Shown: positions 1-12,889, counted from the stretch's first letter. The stretch is 64,000 bases of DNA from Linnemannia elongata (GCA_036320915.1 JAXBDG010000014.1:992001-1056000), one strand, 5' to 3'. Notes: generated from the letters alone by a model not told the origin. Numbers and translations are program-made.

Positions 1-1345
1 AAACCGGCCTTTCATTCTCTTCCTTGACTAGAGAACTCTAAGTCTCATTACCGTTGCCTTTGTCAGCCTAGGGTACAGACGCCGCCTCACCATTGTCGCA
101 ACGAATCTGTGACTCTGACACCGTCAGTCAGGGATTTACACCTTAAGGAGGACCGGTTCACTTTGGGTTGCTTAAGTACATAGTACAACAGGCGTGGGGT
201 GTGGAAAACACAAAGGAAAGAAAAAAAGAAAGGTTTAATTGATGGGCGCATTGGGCATTTAGTTTATTTCCTGCTCCGATTGTCGATTGAAGGAAGACGT
301 ACGCTCAGCGCGGTCTAACCCATATTCACCTCTTGAAAATCACCCCTTCATGGTCTATGCAAGACCGACAATCACCGTCACCATTGACAGGATCACCGGC
401 ACGACCACCTTTCAGCAACACAAAGTCCATCTAGACTCGATGACCGTGCGTTTTGGCTTTCTAAAGAGGGCTTTGTAGTATGCAAGGTGCCAGGGTATAC
501 TTCAAGAGTCTAGGTCGTTCTTCTTCTTCTTCCTCTCTTCCGGAAACATCATTTTTCCACATTCCCTTTTTCTTTTGTTTTATTCATGCGTCTGCCTCCA
601 AAGTTCTCTCCCAATGAACAGTCGTTGTGAGTTGGTCAGAGTGACGAACAGTAGGAGTTTCTTGACCAAAATTGGCCAGTTGTTGATATGGTTGTTGGCT
701 TCATTGCTGTTGTCAAAGTGTAGGGTGTAGAAACATGCTTGACTTCCTTGGCCCACCGATTGACTTGTCTAGATTGCTTGCAGCCGTTCAAGCAATGCGC
801 CCACCTGCCTTTCTTTCCTCAAACACACTTGGGCCTCCTTTCTAATCAATTATCAAAATTACATTTTTTTCAATATCAAAATTAAGCAGGACGATATGAT
901 TGGCTACTGATGATCACTGGCTGGGTTGTCTTGTTTCTGTTGTCGGGTATTCGGCGAGAACAGTAAAGGCGAATGATTGTAGACGGCTGTTGTCTATTGT
1001 CTTTCTTCTTTGCTCCACCCACCAACTTTTTCTTTCTTTCTTTGTTCGTCATCAGCCAGAAAAACGAGTTTCACAGGCTCTCGTTGTTATCCACTGATGT
1101 GCCTGTCCACCTCTTCTTTCCTCTTCACTTCCGTCACTTCCCTCCCTTTTTTCTGAGAAAATCAACTCCCGCCCTTTTTTTGTTATCTTTTTCATCACAC
1201 CTTTTAATCTTCTACCTTCCTTCCATCCAAACTACATCTGTTTACAACTCTACTTCGATACCCTCATCTCCATTCTTCCCACTCTTCTCCGCTCTTCTCC
1301 CTCCGTTTTCCTTCACTTCTTTCACAATAACGCCCACATCCTACA
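1..1345. other. Spacer and 5' flank of the ADAM gene
   Basis: No convincing coding segment is visible on either strand. The short open frames here begin at non-ATG codons and have no protein-like composition. From about 1000 to 1345 the plus strand becomes strongly C+T-rich, with few purines just ahead of the ATG at 1346. This is typical of promoters and 5' leaders in this window. Confidence 0.5.
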
Positions 1346-4300
1346 ATGGTGCTACGAACAAGTATCACAGCACTGTTGGCTCTACTCTCCCTGGCCACTC
1401 TCACATCGGCGCACTCCCCCGCGTGGCCAACAATCGCATACACAGAGACTCTCGGTCCTCTTCACCACGAAATCCTCCCTCGCCACCTCCATAATAATAA
1501 TCCTACTTCCAATTCACCCTTCGCCAAACGAGGAGACACTTCTGCACCAGTACTCATCGAAAAGGATGATAGGATCCGGCTACGAATCCAGGCATTCAAC
1601 AAGACATTCTTTTTACACCTCGAGCCAAACCATGATCTCCTCCATCCAGACCTCATCGCAGCTTCTTCTTTTCCTCCATCTTCTTCTTCTCGTACGGCCT
1701 CGTCATCAGTGTACGATGACATTAAACCTTTCAAGGGTGTGGTGGTCGAGGATGACTATCACTCGAACCAGAAATGGGAGCGAGCTATGAGTACGAACCA
1801 GGCGGAAGAGCAGCGGTCGACAGTTGAGCAGATGTTGTTTGAGGAGGGTGTTCTTGGCTGGGCGAGGATGATGATTGAACATGATGAAGACGAGTAAGTT
1901 GCTGTTGTTTGTTGTTTGTTGTGTGTAGGTGTGTGCATGTGCCCTTTCTTTTATTGCTTATTTCGTTTGATGTTACACTAAATACATTTTCCCATGGATA
2001 CAATGGTACATATATTTTATACAACTCATGCTAAAAATTTTCTTTGTCGTTCTCCTCCTTCACCAATCAACTTTTTTTCAGTAGTGAATCAATCATCCTG
2101 CGGGGTGCATTCACGACTAAGGACGACACCTACCACATCACTTCCCGCCAACACTACCACGTTCAGAAACGATCCGACGACCACTCCTCGCCACCTTCAT
2201 CGAATTCACTCTCGTCTCAATTGATCATCTACAGAGACTCAGATCTTCACAAGCCCACCAAGAAACTCCATGCTCGCAGGGATTTTGAGTCGGACGAGGA
2301 GGAGGCTGAGTGGGAGGAGCGGCAGGCGACCACTTGTGGTGCAGGATTCGTCGCCAGTAGGGTTGATCATAACAACTACAACAACAATGGAAACTGGTCA
2401 ACAGGCACCACAGGGAGTGAAGGGGAGCATGGGTACTATTACCCTCCTGACTTGACGGCACCTATCCCTATGGGAGGAGCAACAGGAACAGCAGGACCAT
2501 CAAGTTTCTTTAACATGGCAGCAACAACATTCAGGAAGCGCAGCAGTGCAGAGAACAATGTCATGGTCAAGGTAGCTGGCCCCAGTCCCGTCCCTACAGG
2601 ATGTCCCACCGACAGGACAATCAACTACATGGGCGTCGCTGCTGACTGCACCTATGTCCGTTCGTACGGAGGACTCGCTAATGCTCGCAAGCAGATCTTT
2701 GCCGACTTCAACACTGCCTCTGGAATCTACGAGTCAACTTTCAACATCGCACTGGGGATCATTGCTGTCGAGATCGAGTCGATGAATTGCCCCAAAACAC
2801 CTGTCAAGGGCAAGGTGTGGAACCAGGAGTGCTCGACAAAGTATACGATCAACGATCGACTGAGCGACTTTTCGTACTGGAGAGGGCAAAGGTCCAAGGA
2901 TGGAGCTGGGTTGTGGCATTTGATGACTCAATGTAGTTCGGGAGCTATTGTTGGTATCGCTTGGACGGGAGCTCTTTGTCAGATGTCGTATCAGTCGCAA
3001 GGGGGAAGCACTTCGACTGGATCAGGAGCAGCCGCAACCCCTGTACAGTACACATCCGGTACGGGTGTCTCGTCCATCTCTCCGAACGAATGGATGGTGG
3101 TTGCTCATGAGGTTGGACATGGCTTTGGTGCCAATCATGATTGTACGGCGGCTTCTTGTGTCTCCCCCAGTGCCGTCGCAGCAGCAGCCTGCTGTCCTTA
3201 CTCGACTTCAACCTGTGATGCTGACAACCGGTTCATCATGAACCCCTCTGAGCAATCTGTCAAGTCGACCTTCTCACCCTGTAGTATCCACGCCATCTGC
3301 TCGACTGTTGCCAAGGCCGGCAGCTGTCTCCAGCCTGTCGCTGCTGCCTCAACCAAGCCTATCCAGTCGTTCGAGGTCAATGTCTGTGGCAATGGTATCA
3401 GAGAGGAAGGAGAGCAGTGCGACTGTGGTACACCAGAGGAGTGTGCCTTGGACCCTTGCTGTGATGGAACCACCTGCAAGTTCAAGGGCACTGCCGTCTG
3501 CGATGACATGAACGACGATTGTTGTCACAACTGCCAGCTGGCACCCAAGGGTCAAGTCTGTAGATCCGCCGTTTCGAATTGTGACATTGCCGAGACCTGC
3601 TCAGGAAGCTCTGCGATGTGTCCTCCCGATGTTCAGCTGCCCAACCTGACGCCCTGCAATATTCTTGGAGCCGGCAACCTGACGGGGAGTAGAGGTCAAT
3701 GCGCCGACGGACTGTGCACTTCCCGCGATCTGCAATGTGCTCAGCAACAACGACCCGGAATTGACAAGCAATGCGCCGCCGCTATGAGCCAGTGCGAGCT
3801 CCTCTGCAACGACCCTGAGGGTGACAAGGATTCATGTATGAAGATTCCTGGAATGTACTTTGTCGACGGTTCGCCCTGTGGATCCTCAGGCGACGGAATC
3901 TGTGTCTCGGGCAAGTGTGAGCTTCCCGGTGGGTGGATCAAGAACAACCTTGCGATTTTTATTCCTGTCATCTGTCTAGTTATTGTGTTGATTGGCGCCG
4001 GTATTGGAATCTGGGTCTTTTTGTCCCGTCGCAAGACTCGTCGAAGCATCCAACCTCGTCTAAGCGCCCATGCTCTCCCTGCTCTGCCCCCACAGGCCGA
4101 TGGTTTTGGAGGATTTGGTGGCGCCGCTGCTATTGGTTCTGGCGTTGTGCCATTGACCAAGGGCAAGGATGCAGATGTTCCCAAATGGATGTTGACTGGC
4201 GATCGCCGCACCTCCCAAGTCGTGATCTCTCGACGAGCATCCCTCTCATCCCAGAACGTCCTCCGGAACGCCGACGGCGATGTCGTCCCAATGTCAACTG

Positions 4301-5016
4301 CCCCCGAACTCGCTGCGATCTATATGCAACAACAGCCTCAACTCCAACGGCTACAGCAAATCCAGCATCGACAACAGGAGCTCCAGCTCCAGCAACCGCA
4401 AGGCAACGGGTATGAATACGAAGACCATTATCCAGATGACGACTCCTACCAGGACATGTACCAGAGCCACGAAGAACTCCACCAACAACAACTCAGACAA
4501 CAACTGCACCTTCAACAGATGTTTGGGTACCAATCACCCACAGGTTTAATGTCGCCAGCTCCAGCGTACTCTCCTGAGCACTATTCTCCAACCTCCACTC
4601 ACAGACAGAACTTTGAGCATGAGCAATATTTGTCGAATTCCAGTTCGCCGCTGTCGCATAGCCAGTCCCCAGAGATGCAAGGGCAGGGACATCTTTCGCC
4701 ATTGATGCACCAGCAACAACAACAAGGGCGACCATCGTCACCGCAACATCCTCAGCAGGCCCATCACCGGAGTCATCATTTGAACCTTCAACATCAACAG
4801 CAACAACAGCGATATCACCAAGATCCATTCAACCACAACTATCATGAGCAAGGTGAAAGTAGTGGCAGTAGTAGTGGCAGTAGTAGTAGTAGTGGCGGTC
4901 ATGGGTATCCAGAGGAAGGCGAGAGCAGTAGCCACCCACAGCGACAACCGCACGAGGGGCATCATCGCCTCCATCGTGCGGTACATCCCTTTGATTACCG
5001 TTCTAATCCTCAATAA
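1346..5016 (+). CDS. Transmembrane ADAM-family zinc metalloprotease (reprolysin + disintegrin)
   Basis: Predicted secreted or cell-surface metalloprotease that sheds or degrades proteins at the plasma membrane or cell wall. Two exons, 1346-1893 and 2082-5016. The intron has donor GTAAGT at 1894 and acceptor TTTTTTTCAG ending at 2081, and splicing keeps frame, giving about 1160 residues. In order: a signal peptide (residues 1-22, hydrophobic, ending TSA-HS); a prodomain crossing the splice site, with an ADAM-like ILRGAFTTKDDTYHI near residue 190; a dibasic RKR near 334 that could be a furin/Kex2 site; a catalytic domain with HEVGHGFGANH near 525 and a Met-turn FIMNPS near 569; a cysteine-rich disintegrin domain near 615-705 (CGNGIREEGEQCDCG); one membrane span near 804-830; and a cytosolic tail of more than 300 residues rich in Q, H, S and G. 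All zinc ligands and the catalytic glutamate are present, so the enzyme should be active. ADAMs are known from animals and some early fungi. Family assignment is firm; the substrate is unknown. Confidence 0.93.
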
Positions 5017-5506
5017 GTTTTTTGTAGCATTTGTTTTTATTTTTTATTCTTGTATTTGTATAGTAAAATCATCTTTCTTCGTTTTGTATAAATGTCGATG
5101 GCTTTCAATGGTGTTTACATTGAAGTCGTTCTGTTCTTCTAATCTGGATCTGCGGAGGATATATCTTTCTTCTTTTATGGTCGTGTGCATGGGAGGTGGG
5201 GTTTGTTTTTGTTTCTATGGTGAGCCCACTCGCTGTTGATATTTTTCTTATGGTGGAAAATATCCAACGATCTCTCTTGATCATCGAGATTTTCCTTCAT
5301 TTGACCGCAAAAGGTAGAGTTCGTTGTTGTTGATTTTCTTTAAACCTCACATTGAAAGGTAATACACACGTCAATATCGATACAGCTCTCATTCTCTCTT
5401 TCCCATCTCCCATCTATCATCATCTTCAGTCGTTTGTGTTGATATATTGAGGATGGGAAAACGTTCGGAAGGATTTTTTCCCGTAAAAAAGTAAAAAAAC
5501 GAGGGA

Positions 5507-5523
5507 GGGGGGGGGGGGGGGGG
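5507..5523 (+). repeat. Homopolymer run of 17 G
   Basis: Seventeen uninterrupted G residues preceded by GAGGGA. This is the only long G homopolymer seen; the other long runs are A or T. It could form an intramolecular G-quadruplex and is also a site where assembly length may be unreliable. Confidence 0.9.
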
Positions 5524-6655
5524 TTTGCGCAAGGCGGGAGATAAGTCGAGCCTGTATGAGTGGATGAGATGATGGAGTGAAGAGGCTGCAAAAGGAGATC
5601 ATCTCCCACGTGTATTCAGATGAGCGATTAGGAAACATGCGAGATGTGGGGGAGGATATGTTGTTTGTCCGGGTTCGTTTACCCTTTATCTTTTTTTTTT
5701 TTCGGAATGTTTTTTTCCCCCTCAAACCTCAACATTCATGTCGATGGTTGATTGAGTGGTTTGATGATGACATTTTGATTTTGTAGGAAAAAAGGGCAAT
5801 TGGAAAAAAGGAAAAAAAATAATTGTCTCACTTGTTCTTCTCCCCCGCAATGAAAAGTAATCAAGCGGGGTAAAGAGTAATGGAGGTGGAGAAAAAGATG
5901 TGAATTTGATGTCGCGCGAATCCATGGTCGTCTGCTCCTCACAAGAGGCCAATTGAGCGTGTTGGTCAGTGAATAGAACAAAGGGAACAAAAGGGAAGGG
6001 AGGGGAAGGGACGTAGGAGAACAACCATTCTCAATTGACTTGAGGTGTTTTGTTTTGTTACACACATGTATTTTTTTTTTTAAGAATGGACTCTGTGTAC
6101 AAAGAAATTAGCGCAAATTGAAGCGTGAAATGAGTTGCATCGACTTTCACTTTCCTTCGCTGTACGATTTGCATCTTACAGCACACAAAGCGAACAAAAC
6201 GGGGGTTTACGACAACAGACAAAGAATGAACGACTATAATTGTCGAACAGGGGTGACAAAGAGCAGAGCTTGCTATGGTAATCATAACGAAAAACATGCC
6301 AGAGAATAGTTCAGACAGGAAGGTAATGTCTTACTTTGTATCTAGAGTCCCTGTGGTGTTCGTTCAAAGCCCCATGCAGTGAGTGAGGTAAGAATAGATG
6401 TTCCAGACGGAAAGAAAGACGTCAGGTACAGAGGATTCTTATACCCCACCCACTGCGCTAGTAGATCAGGATAATTATTAACCAGGAACACAAAACGGCC
6501 TTGATGCCCCTGTAGATCGTTGACAAATGAAATACCAGATAACAAAATAAGGAGGGGTAAATGAGGTAGAGAAGATGCGATCTGGGCCTAATTGAAAAGC
6601 GACTTGGTCGTCAGTGGGATGGGAACTGTTGCGCGAATAATTGTTTTACTAAAGA

Positions 6656-6748
6656 CCGACCACTCATAGTTAGAATGTGAATTCGGAGACTTTACACGAC
6701 AATAGTTCGAATTTTTCGTGAAAATACATTCTAACTATGAGTGGTCGG
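6656..6748. repeat. Perfect 23-bp inverted repeat around a 47-bp centre
   Basis: Bases 6656-6678 are the exact reverse complement of 6726-6748 (arm CCGACCACTCATAGTTAGAA then TGT). The 47-bp centre is A+T-rich. The symmetry continues imperfectly outward: about 8 of the next 11 positions match. As RNA it would fold into a long hairpin; as DNA it resembles a small foldback element or MITE. No flanking target-site duplication was identified by eye. Confidence 0.85.
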
Positions 6749-8059
6749 GGTATAGTTCGCAAAATGACGTTTGTGAAAAAAAAGAAGTGGAAGAACAAAT
6801 TACGAATTGCCAAGTAAACGTAAGAGAGAGAATAGAAAAAAAAACCTGAGAAGAATACCCTGGGCCTGGACGGTGCCCCATCCCCTTTGCTTCCCTTTAC
6901 TTTTTGCATCATCGATATGTGCGTAGTGTATGTGAAAAACTAGCCGGGATGGTAAAGATCCGGATCTTTTACCTGCGGAACTCTTGTTGACTTTGTTCTG
7001 TAAGTCGAAGAACCCTCGTTCTGTATTTGACTACGTTATTTCTAATTGCACATGGGCAGGAGAGTCAATGAGATTGGATTCAGATCAGGGCATCATGTGA
7101 CATGATGTCGCATATCATATGTCAGAAAGGACGTTTGGTGTGGTGTGAAATCGACAGGCTGAGCAGGAGAGAACGATGAGAAGAAGAGGAGGACAGATAG
7201 GATGCAGCGCACAGGGTAAAAGGAAGAGGAGGGTTGTGCTCTCAAGGAGTGATGGAAAGCAAAGCTGCAGAGAAAAAGTAGCGACTGCATTGAAACTTTA
7301 CTTCTGGTCGACTTTCATTCAATCATTTAGGCACGGATAACATTAAGGCGGGAAGTGAGCAAGAGGATGTTGTTCGAATTAACCTGAGGGGCTTTAGAAG
7401 AATACAATGAAAAAGAATCGGATGCCCAGAAGGGATTGCTGCCAGTGGATTCAACTGCTACACAGTACACAATCATCCGATCAGCCTGATCCTCAAGAAA
7501 ACCACGAAGAAGACAACAACGACAAGAAAGTCGAGTGTCAATGGGCGTCAACAAAAGAATTCTTCTCCATTATGCTCAGCCAGTGAAGGTGCTGGTCAGT
7601 CACCATGCCCCTCTTCCCTCTCCTTCTTTTTATTGTTTATTCGCAATGGCTGTCTCGAACAAAAGTACTAAATAAGGAAGGCAAAACTGACAACAATAGA
7701 CAGCGACTTTGAATAGGGACCTTTCAAATGTGCGCCAAACAGCCCGTCCACTCACGTCTCCAGCAGAGCAGGTCAACGAAGCCCATGCGCACATGTATCA
7801 GAATCAGCCGGACTTCTTCCGTACCCTTTCTTTTTCCTTTCTTTCGTCCCTTTTCTCTTCTTTTCTTTTTTCCTTTTAAAACCCTCTTCTTGTCTTTACT
7901 TTATCTGTTCTTTTTACTCTTCACTCTTTCCTTTCCATTCATTCTTGAATTGCATTCCACCCCCCTCTCAACACCTCATTCACACCCTCGACTACTCTTC
8001 TACTCCTCCACTCGTTCATTACTTTAATACTCCCACCAGTTCTTATCACCCATCGATAC

Positions 8060-11000
8060 ATGACGACTGTCGCTGAGAGACTCGGAGAGGCCCACGAGCA
8101 ACTCTTGAAACTGTATACTTCCATTCCCGTCTTGACCCCCTGTCTTGAATCCATCAAATCCAACCAAGCCGAATTCGTCGTCCTCAACAACCGCCTCCGC
8201 AACCTTCAAGAGATCATCCACTCTAATCAAGTGCGCGCGTGAGTATCCTTTTCTTTTCTTTTCTTTTCTTTGTGAATAAGAACCGAATATCAGCATACTG
8301 GTCACCGAGCAAATACTGGTAACCATATCGCGACAGTTGTGTGTGTGTGGAGGATGTTTTAGTTCGATCCCAGTATTAGTAGTCGAGACAGCTTTTAGGC
8401 TGTTCAAGCAGACGAATGTGCAGCATTAGCACAAGTGCAGACATACATGGGATAGATCCACGCCCCCTCGTGTTATTTACCACATCCACAACAACAAACA
8501 GCCATTTACAAAACAGACCAAAAATCCATTTCATGCTCTTTGCCTCCTCTTTCGCCTTGGCCCTCGTCCTCTTCACTCCTGAATTTTCATCCTCCCTTCC
8601 CACTCCACTTCGCTCTTCTCGCGTTCCACCCCTTCATCCTTTCTCTCGTTCTTGCCTTATTATTTTCTTTCTTTCCTCTCCGTTCTCTTTCGATTCATGA
8701 TCCACTACTATTACGAAATCCATCGAATACCCGGGAAACTCGAAGGAAAACTTGCATCTCCAAAAACACCAATCCGACAGAGAAAGAGAAAAAGAATGGA
8801 TAAAGGAGACACAAACAAAGAAAAGTAGGGAGAGGCGTGGGTCCACCTAAAATATCGGTTGGGCTTTCATAAAGAGAAATGAAAGAGAGATATAGATGCT
8901 TCTTCACTACTGCTTTTCCTCTCTTGCGCTTTCCCCCTCACACACACACACACTCTCTCTCTCTTGCTCCGCTCCCTCTCCTTTCTTTCTTTTCTTTCGC
9001 GCCTTGACCATCTCATTCTCGCAAACCTTCACCATACATGACCCTCAGCTCCTCTCCTTCCCTCCCCCTTTTTCTGTGCTGGTTGAAGTGTGCTTTCCAA
9101 CCTTTTTATTTGTTTTTGTTGCTGACGAAGCGATGGGTTTAGGCTGTCTGTCAAGGGAGAACAATACCGTGTACCATGGAATAAAACAAGGACACGGTAT
9201 TTTCGACTGAAGGGTGGGTAAAATAAGGTTATTGCTGGAAAAACTATTCCCTATCCGTTCTTTCTATCTTTCTAGCTCATGCATGCAATCGATAACAGAA
9301 AAGAAGGCAACAAAAGAAGGTCATGCTGTCCTTTTTGGAGAGCGAAGGAGGACCTTGCACGCTCCATTTGACTTTATTCGTTCTTTGTTTGTGCATCGTT
9401 GAGGGAGTGAGAAGTGTGGATTTGGGTGCTTCGTTATGTTGTCCATGTGTTGACTGAGTGTGGGGTAAAGAAAAAAGTGAGCAAATATAGCCCCATCATC
9501 TTTGCCCAATGGAGTTATGGGATTCGAAATTGCTGCCATGCCAGATTTCTCTTACTCCTTGCATTTTCGCACGCATGCATACTGTCGCCAGTACTCATAC
9601 CTCATCCCTACACTCAGTGGTCAATATAATGTGCATTCTTTCGTCTCTTCATGAAAACAAAGGTCGAGGCACTTTTCCTTGTCCCCGGTTGATCCCTTAC
9701 TTTGGAACCTTCCACCGATTCTGCCAAACTCCTTTTTTCTTATTGTCATGCTCACTATTTATCTATGCTCCTTGGAATTTCATTCCATTTTGCACTTCCG
9801 GATCTTCTCTTCTGGTGTTGTCCACTACTGTTTTTTTCCCTGGCCCGCTACAGCCAATCGTACCCCTACATACCCCGCAGGTGATATTCTCGCTCTGACA
9901 AGAATCGTCCTTTTGTACCCCTTTTCTCACAAAATAGTGAAAAAACAAGGAAACATCTTGACTCTGTGTTCACACTTAACAAAGGCGAAGTAGAAAAGGC
10001 GTATCGCCAGGAAATTAATGATCTCAAGACCTACGAGGATGAGCGCCGCACATGTCTGCGCCAGCGAGACGACGTCGTGACCGTGGTAAGTTCTTGTGTC
10101 GCTCTTCTTCTTCTTCCGCTTTGATACCAATGGGGGTTCTTCATTGTGCCTGATTTCCAGGCATTAATTGCGATCCTAATTTAATTCTCATCCACCCCTT
10201 GACTTCTGACAGAGATACAGGCTTCAGAAAGAACGCGCCATCCTGCTTGAGGAGACTCGCCAGCTCAAGAAAATAACCGAATCAGTATTTGACCGATCTA
10301 AAGACGAGGTCGCCAATACAGACTTCCCCGAGGAGTTGTACTGGCAGCTGGAGCTCAGAGAATACGACATCAAGATCACAGAGGTCAGGAATTCAGTATC
10401 CAAGTTTAACATTGCCCTCACCAGCCTGGCTCGAGCCGCTAACCTCACCGAGGCCGCCCTGATGGCTTTGCTGGGATATCCTGATGCTGCCTACAAGGTC
10501 TGGCGAGTCGAGTATGCACTCAAGGCTAGTCAAAAAATGAGACTTTGTAAGTTCACTTTTTAAATAATTTTCAGTTTGATTTGAGCTCTTTGTGGTAGTT
10601 GTTGTTTAGATTCAGACATGATGTTTCGCAAGTCTTTAATCATCTCTTGTGGCCTATCTTTGTTGCCTTCTTAGACCTTCGAGTGGAGTTGTCACTGTCG
10701 AACGCTTACTCAAACGCAGAGAGCGCCAGGGAAGCTTGCCCTAACATCGCCTCACTGCCAGCGCCTCCCGTCAAGCCGTCTGCAGCCCAGAGTTACTTTG
10801 GTAAGAACTCCACAAAGTAGCGCTATCGTTCTGTCCTTCTTGAATCACTGTGTCGTTTGTTCTGAGAGCTAATATTTTTATTTTATGAATGTTCTCTCGT
10901 TGTAGAACCAGTTACGAAAAATACAAAGGGCAAATACAAGATCGTCCCGTTTGACTCTGAGGCACCGTTGCGGGACTACATTGCACGTCTTCGGACAGCA

Positions 11001-12851
11001 CACAAAACGGCCGAAAGAATGTTGACTCAGGAGACGGAGCGTTTGAAGGCCATGCAAGGATACAGAGAGTCGATTATTCCACGTCTGGCACAGATCAGGA
11101 GACACGTCTTCCAGAACTCTCGTCTTGGCGGCTACCAGATCGAAGGATGGGAAGATGAGATGGGCCGGTCTCTCTTGGGCACCGAAGCTGATATCTTGGT
11201 CCGTGGAGGAATCCATAACGTTGGAACCAACCTTGATGGATCGCCATTGGAGTCCCAGACCCGTCCACCACTATCGACATCTTCTTCTCAGTCTGTCCCG
11301 ACTAACAACAGCTCGGATTCGTTTGAGGAGGATGAGGAAGCAATGAACACGGTGCATTCGAGAGGCGAACGGCGAGGAAGCGGACGCGGGGTTCCGGATG
11401 TGGACGAGCAAGGTTCATCGTCAGATCCTAACCACCCCATGACTGTGCATGACATTCGTGTGGTCCTCAGTGTTGGTCGTGCTCCTCTGTCGACGATTGC
11501 TCCAGGAAACATGCTGGGGTCTGAGGTTCTGATGCAAGTCGATCGTCAAAGACAGGCCCGGGAGATCAAAGACAGGAATAAGGAGCGAGCTCGCTCTAGA
11601 TCACGATCGGGCCGGGAACCTGAGCCTAGTTCATTAGCCGAGTCGGGCTCTTCAGACCATCAGCAACATCAAGGATCAAACGGTTTCTCGGCTTTAGGTG
11701 GCAACAACACAAACAGTAGTAACAGCAACAATAACTCGACCAACAATGGCTCTGGAGGCGGAGAACGTGAAGGTCGGAAAAAGTCTCGAGGCCTCTTTTC
11801 ATTCACGAGAGGAAGGAGGGGCAGCAGCAGCAGTCGAGGGCACGATGCCGGTGGTGATGCGGTGGTCCCTTCGGTGATTGCGCCCACACCACCCATTTTC
11901 CAGCTCTCCGGTCGTAATAACCACAGCAGTGTCGATATCTCTAACAATGTCCGGGATCATATGCACAGCCCAGGAGCAGGTCACCGCAGGAATGTGCCTT
12001 CGATTTCCATCTCAAACGAGGATGACGAGGGTGGGCTGCTACCGCATCCGCTCAGAAGGACCATGCTGGACAATGCGTCTCTTATTCAGTTGCCCTCATC
12101 AGTGTCGACGTCCACTTTTAGATCAAATGGAGCCAGCAATACGAATGATGCGCCGCCGCCGCCGTTTTCGATGACATCGGCAAGACCTCGTGTGATGAGC
12201 ATGGACGAGTATGTGGGTGTTGGACCTGTGGTCCGTGGCGGAGCTGGAGGTGGAGATGAGCCCATTCGTCCATTGGAGGATGGCCATGGTTCAGGACCAT
12301 TGATTCCTAGTTATGGTGAGCATGAGCAGCACCAGTCTATCGATCCCGAGTCTATGATGGTCACCAGTCCCAGTGGAGCTTATAACGGCAGCGGGCTGGG
12401 ATCTTTGGCTGAATACGACGAGGAGGTGGAGGTTCAGAACCTTCTCCTTGGACGTACTTCTCCACCTGCGCCTCCAGTATCGTCATCGTCGTCGTCTGCA
12501 TTCCAGCCACACCATCGATCAACACAATCATTCCATTTGCCACCACTCTCTGAAGGCGGAAGATCCCGATCTCGATCGTTGTCACCTCACCCTTTGTCGC
12601 CTTATCCCTACTCCATGGTCCCTGCTGAAGTTAGATCTAACAGCAATCTTAGCAGTAGCAATGGTGGTTCCAGTGGTCGCGCACCTTATCAGCAGCACCA
12701 GTACTCGTTCTCGGATCAGACACCTGATGGCAGTGCGTTGAGTCTGAGTGTGCCACCTCCTGACTATGCGGTCCGTCCACCTGAATACTCTCCTTCGGTT
12801 GCTCTTGGTTTCCCTACTGCAACTTCTACCACCATTGCCTCGTTGTCGTAA
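8060..12851 (+). CDS. Coiled-coil protein with long disordered C-terminus, function unknown
   Basis: No family recognised. Five exons fit in one frame: 8060-8238, 9938-10085, 10213-10546, 10675-10800 and 10906-12851. Donors are GTGAGT, GTAAGT, GTAAGT and GTAAGA; acceptors are ATAG, ACAG, TTAG and GTAG. The product is about 910 residues. Residues 1 to roughly 370 are charged and heptad-like with few prolines, which suggests a helical coiled-coil bundle, possibly a BAR-like or cytoskeletal dimerisation module. The rest is low complexity: Ser, Asn and Gly runs, RSRSRS-type stretches and proline-rich PPPDYAV/PPEYSP motifs near the C-terminus that resemble PPxY ligands of WW-domain ubiquitin ligases. 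The ATG at 8060 follows a long CT-rich leader. The join across the first intron is supported by conserved phase and by helical sequence on both sides (NQVRA then EKTRKHLDSVF). The first intron, 1699 bases, is very long for a fungus; two separate genes are a less likely reading. Confidence 0.72.
8239..9937 (+). other. Unusually long (1.7 kb) first intron
   Basis: Runs from GTGAGT at 8239 to ATAG ending at 9937. Other introns in the window range from about 100 to 690 bases. It contains pyrimidine- and purine-rich tracts and no ORF that looks like a protein. An internal promoter or a nested non-coding transcript cannot be excluded. Confidence 0.6.
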
Positions 12852-12889
12852 ATGAATTCATTTCACCTCTCCCCTCTTCATTGTACAAA

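Larger units (their letters stand above)
5017..8059. other. Long spacer with no supported gene
   Basis: About 3 kb between the ADAM gene and the coiled-coil gene. Visible structure consists of a 17-base G run at 5507-5523, a perfect inverted repeat at 6656-6748 and a near-palindrome at 6951-6973 (GGTAAAGATC-CG-GATCTTTTACC, one unpaired T). The last 250 bases before 8060 are strongly pyrimidine-rich and probably form the promoter and leader of the next gene. A minus-strand open frame at 6342-6545 looks somewhat protein-like but has no ATG start and no recognisable family. Confidence 0.4.

Noticed and set aside
9..1340. Small open frames in the first 1.3 kb (for example 287-478 and 973-1494)
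   Set aside because: Non-ATG starts or pyrimidine-tract composition, no conserved motif, and partly overlapping the ADAM leader.
8361..8369. GTTCGATCC resembling a tRNA B box
   Set aside because: The flanking bases do not pair as a T-arm stem and no matching A box or acceptor stem is present. It lies in the long first intron of the coiled-coil gene.
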